Origin: Duffyella gerundensis
Lineage (GTDB): Bacteria > Pseudomonadota > Gammaproteobacteria > Enterobacterales > Enterobacteriaceae
Direction: 5' to 3'
Length of the DNA stretch: 64,000 nt
NCBI RefSeq assembly: GCF_001517405.1
Contig: NZ_LN907827.1
Location: forward strand, 2,114,587-2,178,586
Positions 49,659-58,027 of the stretch are shown here, piece by piece. Below the pieces are notes generated by a model that saw only the letters and a list, made by a program, of their open reading frames with translations, was not told where the DNA came from and did no database searches. A program made the position numbers and the translations under genes. The stretch's first letter is position 1. Every line of letters begins with the position of its first letter.

Positions 49659-50360
49659 TTATTCGCGGCCAGGTAACTTTTTCCATGCGACGGTATTACG
49701 CAGATAGGTTGGCTCCGCCTGCTCCACCGCAACCGCCTGATTTGCTCGTAGCGCGGCCTGCGCCAGCGGCAGCATATCTTCAGCGACAGGCAGTTCCACA
49801 CCGGCAGAACGCAGTTGCAGAGCGTGGCCCGTCGCCAGTTCAGGATAGGCCTGCCAGCCGGTGCCCACGGTGGACCATTCCCCGCTCAGCGCCGCCATGC
49901 GCTGCTGCGCTGCGGCGGGCGTCAGCACCGCTTCGCTCGCTTCACCGAGCCAGTTGCCCTGCTCATCGCGCTGGTATTCCGCCCAATAGACTTCGCCCAT
50001 ACGCGCGTCTATCGCAGCCAGCACGCGGGTTGCACCGGCCAGACGCCATGCGCCCTGCGCCATGGTTGCTAGCGTGGAAACGCCAATCATCGGCAGATCG
50101 GCGCCCAGCGCCAGACCCTGCGCGATGCCAATACCGATGCGCACGCCGGTAAAGCTGCCGGGTCCGCGGCCATAGGCCAGCGCATCCAGCGTATGCAAAG
50201 TGGCCTGCTGTTGCTGCAGCACCGACTGCACCATGGGCAAAATGCGCTGCGTGTGCTCGCGCGGGCAGATTTCAAACAGGGCATTAACGGTGTCACCGTT
50301 GGACAAGGCAACCGAGCAGGCTTCCGTTGCCGTATCAACGGCTAAAATTCGGGCAGACAT
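49659..50360 (-). CDS. tsaB: TsaB, tRNA t6A modification protein
   Basis: TsaB is the ASKHA-fold partner of TsaD in the complex that adds threonylcarbamoyl to A37 of ANN-decoding tRNAs; it is essential in E. coli. The 233-residue protein starts [19 protein letters not shown] and has [23 protein letters not shown], the family signature. It is 60 bases downstream of yoaA in the same direction. Confidence 0.96.
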   Translation of the reverse strand: MSARILAVDTATEACSVALSNGDTVNALFEICPREHTQRILPMVQSVLQQQQATLHTLDALAYGRGPGSFTGVRIGIGIAQGLALGADLPMIGVSTLATMAQGAWRLAGATRVLAAIDARMGEVYWAEYQRDEQGNWLGEASEAVLTPAAAQQRMAALSGEWSTVGTGWQAYPELATGHALQLRSAGVELPVAEDMLPLAQAALRANQAVAVEQAEPTYLRNTVAWKKLPGRE

Positions 50361-50420
50361 ATTAACCTCTGGCAGGAATGACTTTTTTGCGGCGCGCAGT
50401 TTACCATAGCGCGCCAGTAA

Positions 50421-52331
50421 TTACCGATCTTCGCGCTCACGGAGAAAGGCGGCGGCGCGGTCAATATCACGCGTACGTGGCGTTGGCGGCAGGCTGTTGA
50501 GAAACAGCGCACCGTACGGACGCATGACCAGCCGGTTATCACAAATCACCAACACGCCACGATCGTCAACGTCCCGGATCAGGCGACCAACGCCCTGCTT
50601 CAGGGTAATCACCGCGTCAGGCAGCTGCACATCGTCAAACGGCTCGCCGCCACGCAGACGGCAATCTTCCATGCGCGCTTTGAGCAGCGGATCTTCTGGC
50701 GAGGTAAACGGCAATTTGTCGATAATCACCAGCGACAGCGCATCGCCGCGCACGTCAACCCCTTCCCAAAAACTGCTGGTGGCCACCAGCAGCGCATTGC
50801 CCGCGGCAACGAACTGTTTGAGCAACTGCCCTTTGCTGGTTTCTCCCTGCAACAGCACCGGTAGCGTCAGCATGGCGCGAAACTGTGCCGCCAGCTCACG
50901 CATCACCTGATGTGAGGTACAGAGAAAAAAGCAGCGGCCATTGTTCGCTTCGATCAGCGGCGCCAGCATAATCGCCAGCTGGCGTGCACCGCCCGGCTGA
51001 TTGGGCGACGGCAGATTACGTGGCACGCACAGCAGCGCCTGACGGGTGTAATCGAACGGGCTGGAGAGGATCAGCGTTTTCGCGCCTTTAACCCCCAGCC
51101 GGTCGATAAAGTGATCCATATTTTCATTCACCGCCAGCGTCGCCGAGGTGAAAATCCACGCCGCGGGGCGATCGTTCATCACTTCGCGAAAACGATCCGA
51201 TACCGACAGCGGCGTTAACGCCAGGATAAAGTGGCGCGAGTTACATTCGTACCAGTAGCTAAAGCCGGGCTGGCTGGTATCCCGCAGCCGTTTCAGGCGT
51301 GCACGATAGAGCGCGGCTCGATCAAAGGCGGCATCCAGCAGTGCAGAGCGTCCCAGCGAGAGTTTGATCACGTCATAACAGAGCTCCAGCGCATCATCCA
51401 GCAGTGTAAACGCGCGCTGCACCTCTTTATCCTGCATCAGTTCACGCAGGTTGCCACGGAAGCTCGAATCGCCAAGGCGCAAACGGAAGTCCTGTGCGCA
51501 CTGTGCAAGACGATCGGCCGACTTCTGCAGCTGCTGCACATCCCGAATTTCAGTGCGATAGGCGATATTGATGTCTTTTGCCAGATCAAGCAGCTGGCGG
51601 CTGGAGAGTTGTTGACCAAAATACTGACTGGCGATATCGGGGATCTGATGGGCTTCATCAAAGATCATCACGTCGGCTTCCGGGATCAGCTCTCCAAACC
51701 CGCTGTCTTTGACTACCATGTCCGCCAGAAATAAGTGGTGATTCACCACCACCACGTCGGCATCCATCGATTTGCGGCGTGCTTTAACCACAAAGCACTC
51801 TTTATAGAGCGGGCAATCACTGCCGAGGCAGTTGTCGTTGGTGCTGGTCACTAAGGGCCAGATAGTGCTGTCTTCGGCCACTGCGGCGCAGGTGCTGATA
51901 TCACCATCAACGGTTTCGCTTGCCCAGCCGCGCAGGTGTACCAGATCGCTCATCGCCTGTGCCTGAAGCTCACCGCCCGCCATCGACTGCTGTTCCATGC
52001 GTTCCAGGCAAAGGTAGTTGGAGCGCCCTTTCAACAGCGCCAGTCGGCCTTTGAAATCCAGCGCGCGCGCGATGGTCGGCAGATCGCGACTATATAGCTG
52101 ATCCTGCAACGCTTTGGAGCCGGTCGAGATGATAACCTTTTTACCCGAACGTAAGGCCGGCGCCAGATAGGCATAGGTTTTACCGGTGCCGGTTCCCGCT
52201 TCCACCACCAGCTCACCGCGATCGCTGATGATGTCACTGACCGCCTGCGCCATTTCACGCTGGGCCGCCCGCGGTTTAAAACCTGGAATCGCCTGCGCTA
52301 ACAGGCCTTCTGCTGCAAAATCGTCTGCCAC
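50421..52331 (-). CDS. yoaA: YoaA, DinG/XPD-like Fe-S helicase
   Basis: YoaA is an XPD/DinG-family helicase that works with the HolC clamp-loader subunit in repair of replication damage. I start at the GTG at 52331 (VADDFAAEGLLAQAIPGFKPR) because AGAGGAAG lies just upstream; this gives exactly 636 residues, the E. coli length, and removes a 20-residue extension. Visible motifs are Walker A GTGTGKT, Fe-S cysteines in CLGSDCPLYKECF, DEAH box FDEAHQIPD, and the C-terminal QGVGRLIRD. Confidence 0.95.
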   Translation of the reverse strand: MADDFAAEGLLAQAIPGFKPRAAQREMAQAVSDIISDRGELVVEAGTGTGKTYAYLAPALRSGKKVIISTGSKALQDQLYSRDLPTIARALDFKGRLALLKGRSNYLCLERMEQQSMAGGELQAQAMSDLVHLRGWASETVDGDISTCAAVAEDSTIWPLVTSTNDNCLGSDCPLYKECFVVKARRKSMDADVVVVNHHLFLADMVVKDSGFGELIPEADVMIFDEAHQIPDIASQYFGQQLSSRQLLDLAKDINIAYRTEIRDVQQLQKSADRLAQCAQDFRLRLGDSSFRGNLRELMQDKEVQRAFTLLDDALELCYDVIKLSLGRSALLDAAFDRAALYRARLKRLRDTSQPGFSYWYECNSRHFILALTPLSVSDRFREVMNDRPAAWIFTSATLAVNENMDHFIDRLGVKGAKTLILSSPFDYTRQALLCVPRNLPSPNQPGGARQLAIMLAPLIEANNGRCFFLCTSHQVMRELAAQFRAMLTLPVLLQGETSKGQLLKQFVAAGNALLVATSSFWEGVDVRGDALSLVIIDKLPFTSPEDPLLKARMEDCRLRGGEPFDDVQLPDAVITLKQGVGRLIRDVDDRGVLVICDNRLVMRPYGALFLNSLPPTPRTRDIDRAAAFLREREDR

Positions 52332-52419
52332 ACTTCCTCTCAACCCTGCGAAAACACCTGTGATTATGTCAGTATCCGACCTGCAACGCACTCACCGCAT
52401 TTTTGCGGACATGTCGGGT

Positions 52420-52587
52420 TCAATAGATGACGTAAAGCGTCAGCAGGGCCAGCACAACGAAAAGGCCGATAAAGGTGAGGACGCCTTTACGCGGGGTTTG
52501 CGATTTACCCACCATCACCGAAACAAAGGTGATCAAGAGCGTCAGTGCGCCCGCCATGACCCAAAAAAGATATTGTTGATTCGCCAT
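52420..52587 (-). CDS. Small two-helix membrane protein, 55 residues
   Basis: The minus-strand frame from ATG 52587 to TGA 52420 encodes MANQQYLFWVMAGALTLLIT and so on to LLTLYVIY. There are two hydrophobic helices (about residues 7-25 and 36-55) joined by a short basic loop GKSQTPRKG, a classic membrane-hairpin peptide. Codons look genuine, but the nearest ribosome-site match, AGGA, is a long 13 bases from the ATG. I do not recognise a family. The size and two-helix form resemble GhoT-type type V toxins, and a GhoS/DUF2622-like gene lies 530 bases upstream. It may lead into yoaA, whose start is 88 bases on. Confidence 0.65.
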   Translation of the reverse strand: MANQQYLFWVMAGALTLLITFVSVMVGKSQTPRKGVLTFIGLFVVLALLTLYVIY

Positions 52588-52754
52588 TTTTTGCGTTCAG
52601 TCCTCGTAAACCGTGCTTTTTTTAGGGCGGCTTTTATACCATTTTTCACCCGCTCTCGCCTTAGCTTACGCCGCTATGGCGGTGGGTTTCAGTGTCGGCG
52701 TTGCGAGAGCAGACGATGATTTAACAGAAAGGGAGCAGGAACAAGCAAAATTGG

Positions 52755-52784
52755 TTGAAATACTGTATATAAATACAGTATAAA
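52755..52784 (+). promoter_or_regulatory. LexA-controlled sigma-70 promoter
   Basis: TTGAAA (52755-52760) and TATAAA (52779-52784) are 18 bases apart. The interval 52761-52780 is TACTGTATATAAATACAGTA, 19 of 20 identical to the E. coli LexA consensus. The operator fills the spacer, the tightest repression geometry. The minus strand lacks an equally good promoter. Confidence 0.88.
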
Positions 52785-52851
52785 GATGAGCATAAATTAA
52801 CCTGTTGGCTGCGTGTTAGCAGGCGTGCCGGGCTTTTACGAGTGAAGACGT

Positions 52852-53112
52852 ATGACGATTATTCTTTACGGCAGGGTTAGCCGCGAAACGGCGAAGGCCC
52901 GTCGTCATGCGCGACGACGGGCTGCCGGCCTCACCGCAAAACGGCATGAGAAAGCGCGACATGCGGAAAAAACTGCAGCGGGATACGCCAGGCCCTGCTG
53001 TCGCATTGAAAAAGCGGTTAGAGCGCCTTCCCTGCGCGATACGGCGACCGCTGGCGCGGTCTGTTTACCGGGCGTGGCAATTTACGCTGTTCGTCCACGG
53101 GCAAAAGTGTAG
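52852..53112 (+). CDS. Unidentified SOS-associated, highly basic 86-residue ORF
   Basis: This is the first sizeable frame downstream of the LexA promoter, beginning about 62 bases after the expected transcription start. The product (MTIILYGRVSRETAKARRHA...) has about 15 Arg and 6 Lys against five acidic residues and no membrane helix. The ribosome site is weak (GAAG). A second open frame (from ATG 52907) is almost equally plausible and also basic, and the region contains a perfect GC hairpin, so the transcript could instead be non-coding. I recognise no family. It ends seven bases before the convergent GhoS-like gene. Confidence 0.35.
   Translation: MTIILYGRVSRETAKARRHARRRAAGLTAKRHEKARHAEKTAAGYARPCCRIEKAVRAPSLRDTATAGAVCLPGVAIYAVRPRAKV
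52897..52922 (+). other. GC-rich perfect hairpin in the SOS transcript
   Basis: GCCCGTCGTC and GACGACGGGC form a 10-bp perfect stem with the loop ATGCGC. The loop contains the ATG of the second frame, so the hairpin would sequester that start. Confidence 0.6.
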
Positions 53113-53119
53113 CGGCCGA

Positions 53120-53407
53120 TCACCCTTCAATCGCTTCCAGCCCTCGCCAGTATCGCCCCAGTGATTCGGTCACCAGCACCGCAGGGTTGGCGCTGATGCG
53201 CTCGGCCAGTGCAAATACCTTGTGCATGATCTCCTGGCGATATTCGGTGCCGACGTAGGCAAACTCATCGCTGGGAAGACGATAGTTGATGCCTCCTTTA
53301 CACATCAGCGTGCGCATAAAGCCATGCTGTTTCATCTCATCCCGCAGCCGGGCATAAGCCGCTGGCGGCGCGTTGCGTAATTCAATGCGAACAATGTAGC
53401 TACCCAT
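53120..53407 (-). CDS. DUF2622/GhoS-like small protein
   Basis: The 95-residue protein MGSYIVRIELRNAPPAAYAR... shows the pattern I associate with the DUF2622 family, which includes the type V antitoxin endoribonuclease GhoS: an N-terminal YIVRIEL strand, a helix YARLRDEMKQHGF, then YRLPSDEFAY, and a late VLVTES strand before a Trp-Gly turn. This is a small ferredoxin-like (Cas2/VapD-type) fold. Homology is judged from memory. It is a separate leftward transcript with an A/T-rich promoter region containing a perfect TTAAGT-TT-ACTTAA dyad. A candidate partner membrane peptide lies 530 bases downstream. Confidence 0.7.
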   Translation of the reverse strand: MGSYIVRIELRNAPPAAYARLRDEMKQHGFMRTLMCKGGINYRLPSDEFAYVGTEYRQEIMHKVFALAERISANPAVLVTESLGRYWRGLEAIEG

Positions 53408-53439
53408 GAATGTAATCCTGATACGGTGACCTCAAAAAT

Positions 53440-53453
53440 TTAAGTTTACTTAA
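53440..53453. promoter_or_regulatory. TTAAGT/ACTTAA dyad upstream of the GhoS-like gene
   Basis: A perfect 6-bp inverted repeat with a two-base centre lies 33 bases before the start codon, at the expected promoter position. It is a candidate operator. Confidence 0.4.
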
Positions 53454-53688
53454 CTTTCCATTTTTTGCCTGCTGAGGCTGTAAAAAAAGTGCAATCACGC
53501 AGTTTTCAACGCTGCATTTTGCTTAAGGGTTCGTTTAACAAATTGAAAATAAAGATTAATTTCAGCCCTATGCAGCTGAAAATAAAACCGCTATTTTATG
53601 GGGTTTTCGCGCGGGAAAGTATCGCAGCATAGCCGCGGTTGCACTTTTGTGGCAGGCTTGGGCGCCATGATTCTCAGGAGTAAAACAG

Positions 53689-54033
53689 ATGACCATTAAA
53701 CGCATTGACCCGGAACATCGTATGTCGGAAGCCGTGATTCATAATGACACGGTATATTATACCAGCGTGCCTGAAAACCTTGATGATGATGCCGAAGCGC
53801 AAACCACCAATGCCCTTGCGGTCATTGATGCGTTGCTGACGCGAGTAGGATCGGATAAAAGCCGCATTCTCGATGCGACCATCTTTCTGGTCAATAAAGA
53901 AGATTTCGCTGCAATGAACCGCGCCTGGGATGCCTGGGTTTCTCCCGACAATGCGCCAGTGCGCTGCACGGTTCAGGCGGGATTGATGAATCCCAAATAC
54001 CTGGTGGAAATCAAAGTGGTTGCCGCGCTGTAA
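53689..54033 (+). CDS. yoaB: YoaB, RidA-family protein
   Basis: YoaB is a RidA/YjgF-family trimer; relatives deaminate reactive enamine/imine intermediates, though the YoaB substrate is not known. The 114-residue protein starts MTIKRIDPEHRMSEAVIHNDTVYYTSVPENL after CAGGAG. It has the Arg-containing PVRCTVQAGLMNPKYLVEI, which forms the family's carboxylate-binding site. It is divergent from the yoaA side, as in E. coli. Confidence 0.93.
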   Translation: MTIKRIDPEHRMSEAVIHNDTVYYTSVPENLDDDAEAQTTNALAVIDALLTRVGSDKSRILDATIFLVNKEDFAAMNRAWDAWVSPDNAPVRCTVQAGLMNPKYLVEIKVVAAL

Positions 54034-54044
54034 GCGAAGCGGGC

Positions 54045-54230
54045 TTATTCCTCGTCGTCTTCATCTTCAAAACGCGCGGTAATATGCCCGCCGGTGTGGG
54101 TTTCACGAATCTCTTGCGCCACCAGCGCAATCGCCTCGCCGCTGCTCATGCCTTCGGACATCAGTTTATGGATACGATCGACCGCTTCTTGCTGCTGATC
54201 GTAAGATAACGCAGGTAATCCAGTAATCAT
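54045..54230 (-). CDS. yoaH: YoaH, UPF0181 protein
   Basis: YoaH is a 61-residue soluble protein of unknown function (UPF0181). It starts [42 protein letters not shown] and ends in an acidic tail EDEDDEE, matching E. coli YoaH over its whole length. It is convergent with yoaB and divergent from pabB. Confidence 0.92.
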   Translation of the reverse strand: MITGLPALSYDQQQEAVDRIHKLMSEGMSSGEAIALVAQEIRETHTGGHITARFEDEDDEE

Positions 54231-54333
54231 TTTGCTCTCCTGTGGGTATCACGCGATTCTACGCTAAAGCGAGATGCTACCAGTAAATTATTGTGGCAGG
54301 CTAACTGCCCAGAGAAATGAACGGTTAATAACT

Positions 54334-55704
54334 ATGCCGCCCGTCTACACCTCGCTTGATTATCAACCCGATTCGCTGACCTCGCTGTTCTCTGCGGTGG
54401 CCGATTGCCCGTGGGCGATGCTGCTCAGCTCCGGTCAGGCGGATCACGCTGATAATCGCTTTGATATCATGGTCTGTGAGCCGCGTGTTCGGCTGGTGAC
54501 CCAGGGAGCCCTCACCGAAATCGCCGACGATAACGGCGTCAGGCTCACAGAGGACGATCCCTTAACCTTACTGCAGGACGCGCTGCTGGCATCGAACCTC
54601 AGCACGCCCGCCCATCCCGACATTCCTTTTCAGGGCGGCGCGCTGGGGCTGTTTGGCTACGATTTGGGCCGTCGCTACGAACAGATCGCCAGCCAGGCAC
54701 AAGATGATTTGCGTACGCCCGATATGGCGGTGGGCATTTATGACTGGGCGCTGATCGCCGATCATCATCTGCGCAAGCTGACCCTTGTCACGCAGGCAGA
54801 TGACGGTGAGCGGGTAAACTGGCTGCAACGGCTGGTGCCGCGTGCCGCCGCGCCGTTTACCCTTACCCGCCGCTGGCAGTCGAATATGTCCCCGGAGGAA
54901 TATCGTCAGCGTTTTGCGGCGGTGCAGCGCTATCTGCTGGCCGGCGACTGCTATCAGGTCAATCTGGCACAGCGCTTTCAGGCGCCCTATCGCGGCGACG
55001 AATGGCACGCTTTTTGTCTGCTTAATGAGCAGAACCGTGCGCCGTTCAGTGCCTTTCTGCGCCTGCCGACGAGCACCATTCTCAGCTTATCGCCGGAACG
55101 GTTTCTTTCGCTACAGGGCGACGTGGTGGAAACCCGTCCGATCAAAGGCACGCTGCCACGGCTGGATGATGCCGCCGCAGACCAGCAGCAGGCGCTGAAG
55201 CTGGCGGCATCGGAAAAAGATCGCGCTGAGAACCTGATGATTGTCGATCTGCTGCGCAACGACATTGGCCGCGTCGCCGCGCCCGGCAGCGTATCGGTGC
55301 CAGAACTGTTTGTGGTGGAGCCTTTTCCGGCGGTGCACCATCTGGTCAGCACGGTGCGTGCCCGACTGAAACCGCCGCTACAGGCGACCGATCTGTTGCG
55401 TGCCTGTTTTCCCGGCGGTTCAATCACCGGCGCGCCCAAGGTACGGGCAATGCAAATTATCGAAGAGCTTGAGCCACAGCGGCGTAACGCCTGGTGCGGC
55501 AGCATTGGCTACATCAGTTTTTGTGGACGCATGGATACCAGCATTACCATTCGCACTCTGATAGCCGAACAGGGTCAGCTGTTTTGTGCCGCGGGCGGTG
55601 GCATTGTGGCCGATAGCGACGTTGACGCGGAATATGCCGAGACGCTGCACAAGCTTAAGCGCATTTTACCCTGCCTGCCGCAGGAGGCTGACGATGCAGA
55701 ATAA
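54334..55704 (+). CDS. pabB: Aminodeoxychorismate synthase component I
   Basis: PabB, with PabA supplying ammonia, converts chorismate to 4-amino-4-deoxychorismate for folate. I start at ATG 54334 ([13 protein letters not shown]), giving 456 residues (E. coli 453). The in-frame start at 54274 adds a nonconserved 20. The chorismate-binding domain has the PIKGT lysine typical of PabB rather than TrpE ([12 protein letters not shown]), [24 protein letters not shown], and [13 protein letters not shown]. nudL overlaps its last eleven bases. Confidence 0.94.
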   Translation: MPPVYTSLDYQPDSLTSLFSAVADCPWAMLLSSGQADHADNRFDIMVCEPRVRLVTQGALTEIADDNGVRLTEDDPLTLLQDALLASNLSTPAHPDIPFQGGALGLFGYDLGRRYEQIASQAQDDLRTPDMAVGIYDWALIADHHLRKLTLVTQADDGERVNWLQRLVPRAAAPFTLTRRWQSNMSPEEYRQRFAAVQRYLLAGDCYQVNLAQRFQAPYRGDEWHAFCLLNEQNRAPFSAFLRLPTSTILSLSPERFLSLQGDVVETRPIKGTLPRLDDAAADQQQALKLAASEKDRAENLMIVDLLRNDIGRVAAPGSVSVPELFVVEPFPAVHHLVSTVRARLKPPLQATDLLRACFPGGSITGAPKVRAMQIIEELEPQRRNAWCGSIGYISFCGRMDTSITIRTLIAEQGQLFCAAGGGIVADSDVDAEYAETLHKLKRILPCLPQEADDAE

Positions 55705-56275
55705 CCTGACGCTGGATAACTTTTTAACCCGTTTTCTGCTGCATCCGCCGGCGGTAAAAACCGCTGAGCTGCCGACGCGCCATGCGGCGGTGCTGGTGCC
55801 GATCGTGGCAGCGGCTGAGCCTCGCCTGCTGTTGACCCGCCGCGCCCGCACCCTGCGTAAACACGCTGGCCAGGTCGCTTTTCCCGGCGGCATGCAGGAT
55901 GCGGAAGATGCGTCACTGATTGCTACTGCCCTGCGCGAAGCGATGGAAGAAGTGGCGATCCCGCCGGATCGGGTCAGGGTACTGGGCACGCTGCCGCCAG
56001 TCACCAGCAGCACCGGTTTTCAGGTCACGCCGGTGGTCGGCCTGATCCCACCCGCGATTGATTACCGCATGAATCCGGCGGAGGTGGAATCGCTGTTTGA
56101 GATGCCGCTACAGGAAGCGCTGCGCGTTTCGCGCTACAGTGAACTCAGCGTTCACCGTCAGGGCAGACGCTTGCCGGTCTGGCTTTCCTGGTATGATGAC
56201 TACTTTATCTGGGGAATGACCGCAGGCATTATTCGCGAGCTCAGCCTGCAGCTTTATCCCGACGTGCCGGAATAG
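55694..56275 (+). CDS. nudL: NudL, CoA-type Nudix hydrolase
   Basis: NudL is a Nudix hydrolase of the CoA pyrophosphatase type. I start at ATG 55694 ([16 protein letters not shown]), which overlaps the pabB end by eleven bases and so is probably translationally coupled; a longer frame from 55586 is a pabB shadow. The 193-residue protein has the CoA-Nudix prefix [13 protein letters not shown] and the Nudix core [11 protein letters not shown]. sdaA follows, the E. coli order pabB-nudL-sdaA. Confidence 0.92.
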   Translation: MQNNLTLDNFLTRFLLHPPAVKTAELPTRHAAVLVPIVAAAEPRLLLTRRARTLRKHAGQVAFPGGMQDAEDASLIATALREAMEEVAIPPDRVRVLGTLPPVTSSTGFQVTPVVGLIPPAIDYRMNPAEVESLFEMPLQEALRVSRYSELSVHRQGRRLPVWLSWYDDYFIWGMTAGIIRELSLQLYPDVPE

Positions 56276-56446
56276 TCTGATTAATCAATTCCGCTTGCCG
56301 CCAGCACGTCCCATGCAGGTGAGCCATAACTTTTTCTGTGGAAAAGCATTACTATTTTTCATGTGAAAATCGCCATTTCCTGCCCCATTGACGTTTACTA
56401 TTACGCCGATAACCAGCACATAACATTTACCCCAGGAGTTCATTAC

Positions 56447-57811
56447 GTGATTAGCGTTTTTGACATGTTTAAAGTGGGCATCGGCCCATCAAGTTCGCAT
56501 ACGGTTGGCCCTATGAAAGCGGGAAAACTGTTTGTCGATGAACTCCTGCAATCGGGGCGACTGCACGACATTACGCGCCTGTCGGTAGACGTTTATGGCT
56601 CGCTGTCGCTGACCGGCAAAGGTCACCATACCGACATTGCCATTATTATGGGCCTTTCCGGCGCCATGCCTGACACGGTGGATATCGATGCGATTCCGGC
56701 ATTTATCAGCCAGGTTGAACAGCAGCAGCGTCTGCCGCTGGCGAATGGCCAACATGAAGTCGATTTCCCACGCGAAGGCGGCATGGTGTTTCGCAGCGAT
56801 AATCTGTCGCTGCACGAGAACGGCATGCGCATTAACGCCTTTGCCGGCGATCTGCTGGTATCAAGCAAGGTCTATTACTCGATTGGCGGCGGCTTCATCG
56901 TTGATGAGGCGCATTTTGGTCAGTCAACGCTGGATGAGGTCAATGTGCCCTGGCCATTTGACTCAGCCAAAGCGCTGCTGGCGCATTGTCATCAAACCGG
57001 CCTGTCGCTTTCTGGCCTGGTGATGAAAAATGAACTGGCGCTGCATAGTCAGCAGGAGATCACCGATTACTTCAGCAACGTCTGGCAAACCATGCAGGCC
57101 TGCATCGAACGCGGGTTAAATACCGAAGGCGTGCTGCCCGGCCCGCTGCGTGTGCCGCGCCGCGCCGCCGCCCTGCGCCGCATGTTGGGATCGGCCAGTA
57201 AAAACTCCAGCGATCCAATGAACGTTATTGACTGGATCAACATGTTTGCACTGGCGGTCAACGAAGAGAACGCCGCGGGTGGCCGCGTGGTTACCGCACC
57301 GACCAACGGCGCCTGCGGCATTATTCCTGCAGTGCTGGCCTATTACGATCACTTTATTGAGAGCGTCACGCCGGCTATTTTCATTCGTTATTTCCTCGCT
57401 TCCGGTGCCATTGGCACGCTCTACAAAATGAACGCCTCTATTTCTGGTGCGGAAGTGGGCTGTCAGGGCGAAGTGGGCGTGGCCTGTTCAATGGCCGCCG
57501 CTGGACTGGCCGAACTGATGGGCGGTAGCCCGGAGCAGGTGTGCGTCGCCGCTGAAATCGGCATGGAACATAACCTCGGGCTGACCTGCGATCCGGTGGC
57601 CGGTCAGGTACAGGTGCCGTGTATTGAACGCAATGCGATTGCCGCCGTTAAAGCGATCAACTCAGCGCGTATGGCACTGCGTCGCACCAGTGCACCACGC
57701 GTTTCTCTCGATAAGGTGATCGAGACGATGTATGAGACCGGCAAAGACATGAACGCCAAATACCGCGAAACCTCGCGCGGCGGCCTGGCGATCAAGGTGC
57801 AGTGTGACTAA
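56447..57811 (+). CDS. sdaA: L-serine ammonia-lyase (L-serine deaminase I)
   Basis: SdaA is an oxygen-sensitive 4Fe-4S enzyme that converts L-serine to pyruvate and ammonia. I start at the GTG at 56447 (VISVFDMFKVGIGPSSSHT) with AGGAG eight bases upstream, giving 454 residues, identical to the E. coli length. The upstream ATG at 56363 would add an unconserved 28. Cluster cysteines lie in GCQGEVGVAC and LTCDPVAGQVQVPC. A terminator overlaps the stop codon. Confidence 0.95.
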   Translation: MISVFDMFKVGIGPSSSHTVGPMKAGKLFVDELLQSGRLHDITRLSVDVYGSLSLTGKGHHTDIAIIMGLSGAMPDTVDIDAIPAFISQVEQQQRLPLANGQHEVDFPREGGMVFRSDNLSLHENGMRINAFAGDLLVSSKVYYSIGGGFIVDEAHFGQSTLDEVNVPWPFDSAKALLAHCHQTGLSLSGLVMKNELALHSQQEITDYFSNVWQTMQACIERGLNTEGVLPGPLRVPRRAAALRRMLGSASKNSSDPMNVIDWINMFALAVNEENAAGGRVVTAPTNGACGIIPAVLAYYDHFIESVTPAIFIRYFLASGAIGTLYKMNASISGAEVGCQGEVGVACSMAAAGLAELMGGSPEQVCVAAEIGMEHNLGLTCDPVAGQVQVPCIERNAIAAVKAINSARMALRRTSAPRVSLDKVIETMYETGKDMNAKYRETSRGGLAIKVQCD

Positions 57812-57833
57812 GTGACAATGTCACTTATTTTTA
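57809..57833 (+). terminator. sdaA terminator overlapping its stop codon
   Basis: TAAGTGAC/GTCACTTA forms an 8-bp stem with an AAT loop followed by T5; the TAA of the stem is the sdaA stop codon itself. Confidence 0.85.
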
Positions 57834-58027
57834 TTGCGCATAACGCCACATAACCGCATTCGTTTCTGGTCGCCCTGCCCATTCCACGCCACAATGACAT
57901 CTTCATAGCGCAACCGTTTGTCCCCGGGCAAACGGCCACACTTTTAATCTGTCCAGCTAAACTCAGCGACTGTCATGCCGATAACAGAACGTCGAGGATT
58001 AATTGTGCATTTTTAGGATGGTAGCTG

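Larger units (their letters stand above)
52588..53119. other. SOS islet between the small membrane gene and the GhoS-like gene
   Basis: This 532-base stretch holds a near-consensus LexA box inside a rightward sigma-70 promoter (52755-52784), a basic ORF of uncertain reality, and a strong GC-rich hairpin. The left part (52588-52750) has no coding sign and would be leader for the leftward small membrane gene. E. coli has neither these genes nor this operator between yoaA and yoaB. Confidence 0.6.

Noticed and set aside
52186..52719. 177-codon rightward frame opposite the yoaA start
   Set aside because: It is antisense to yoaA and the 55-residue membrane gene, with no ribosome site or recognisable domain.
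55586..55693. Upstream extension of nudL
   Set aside because: It lies wholly inside pabB in another frame; the ATG at 55694 fits the family start and the overlap typical of coupled genes.
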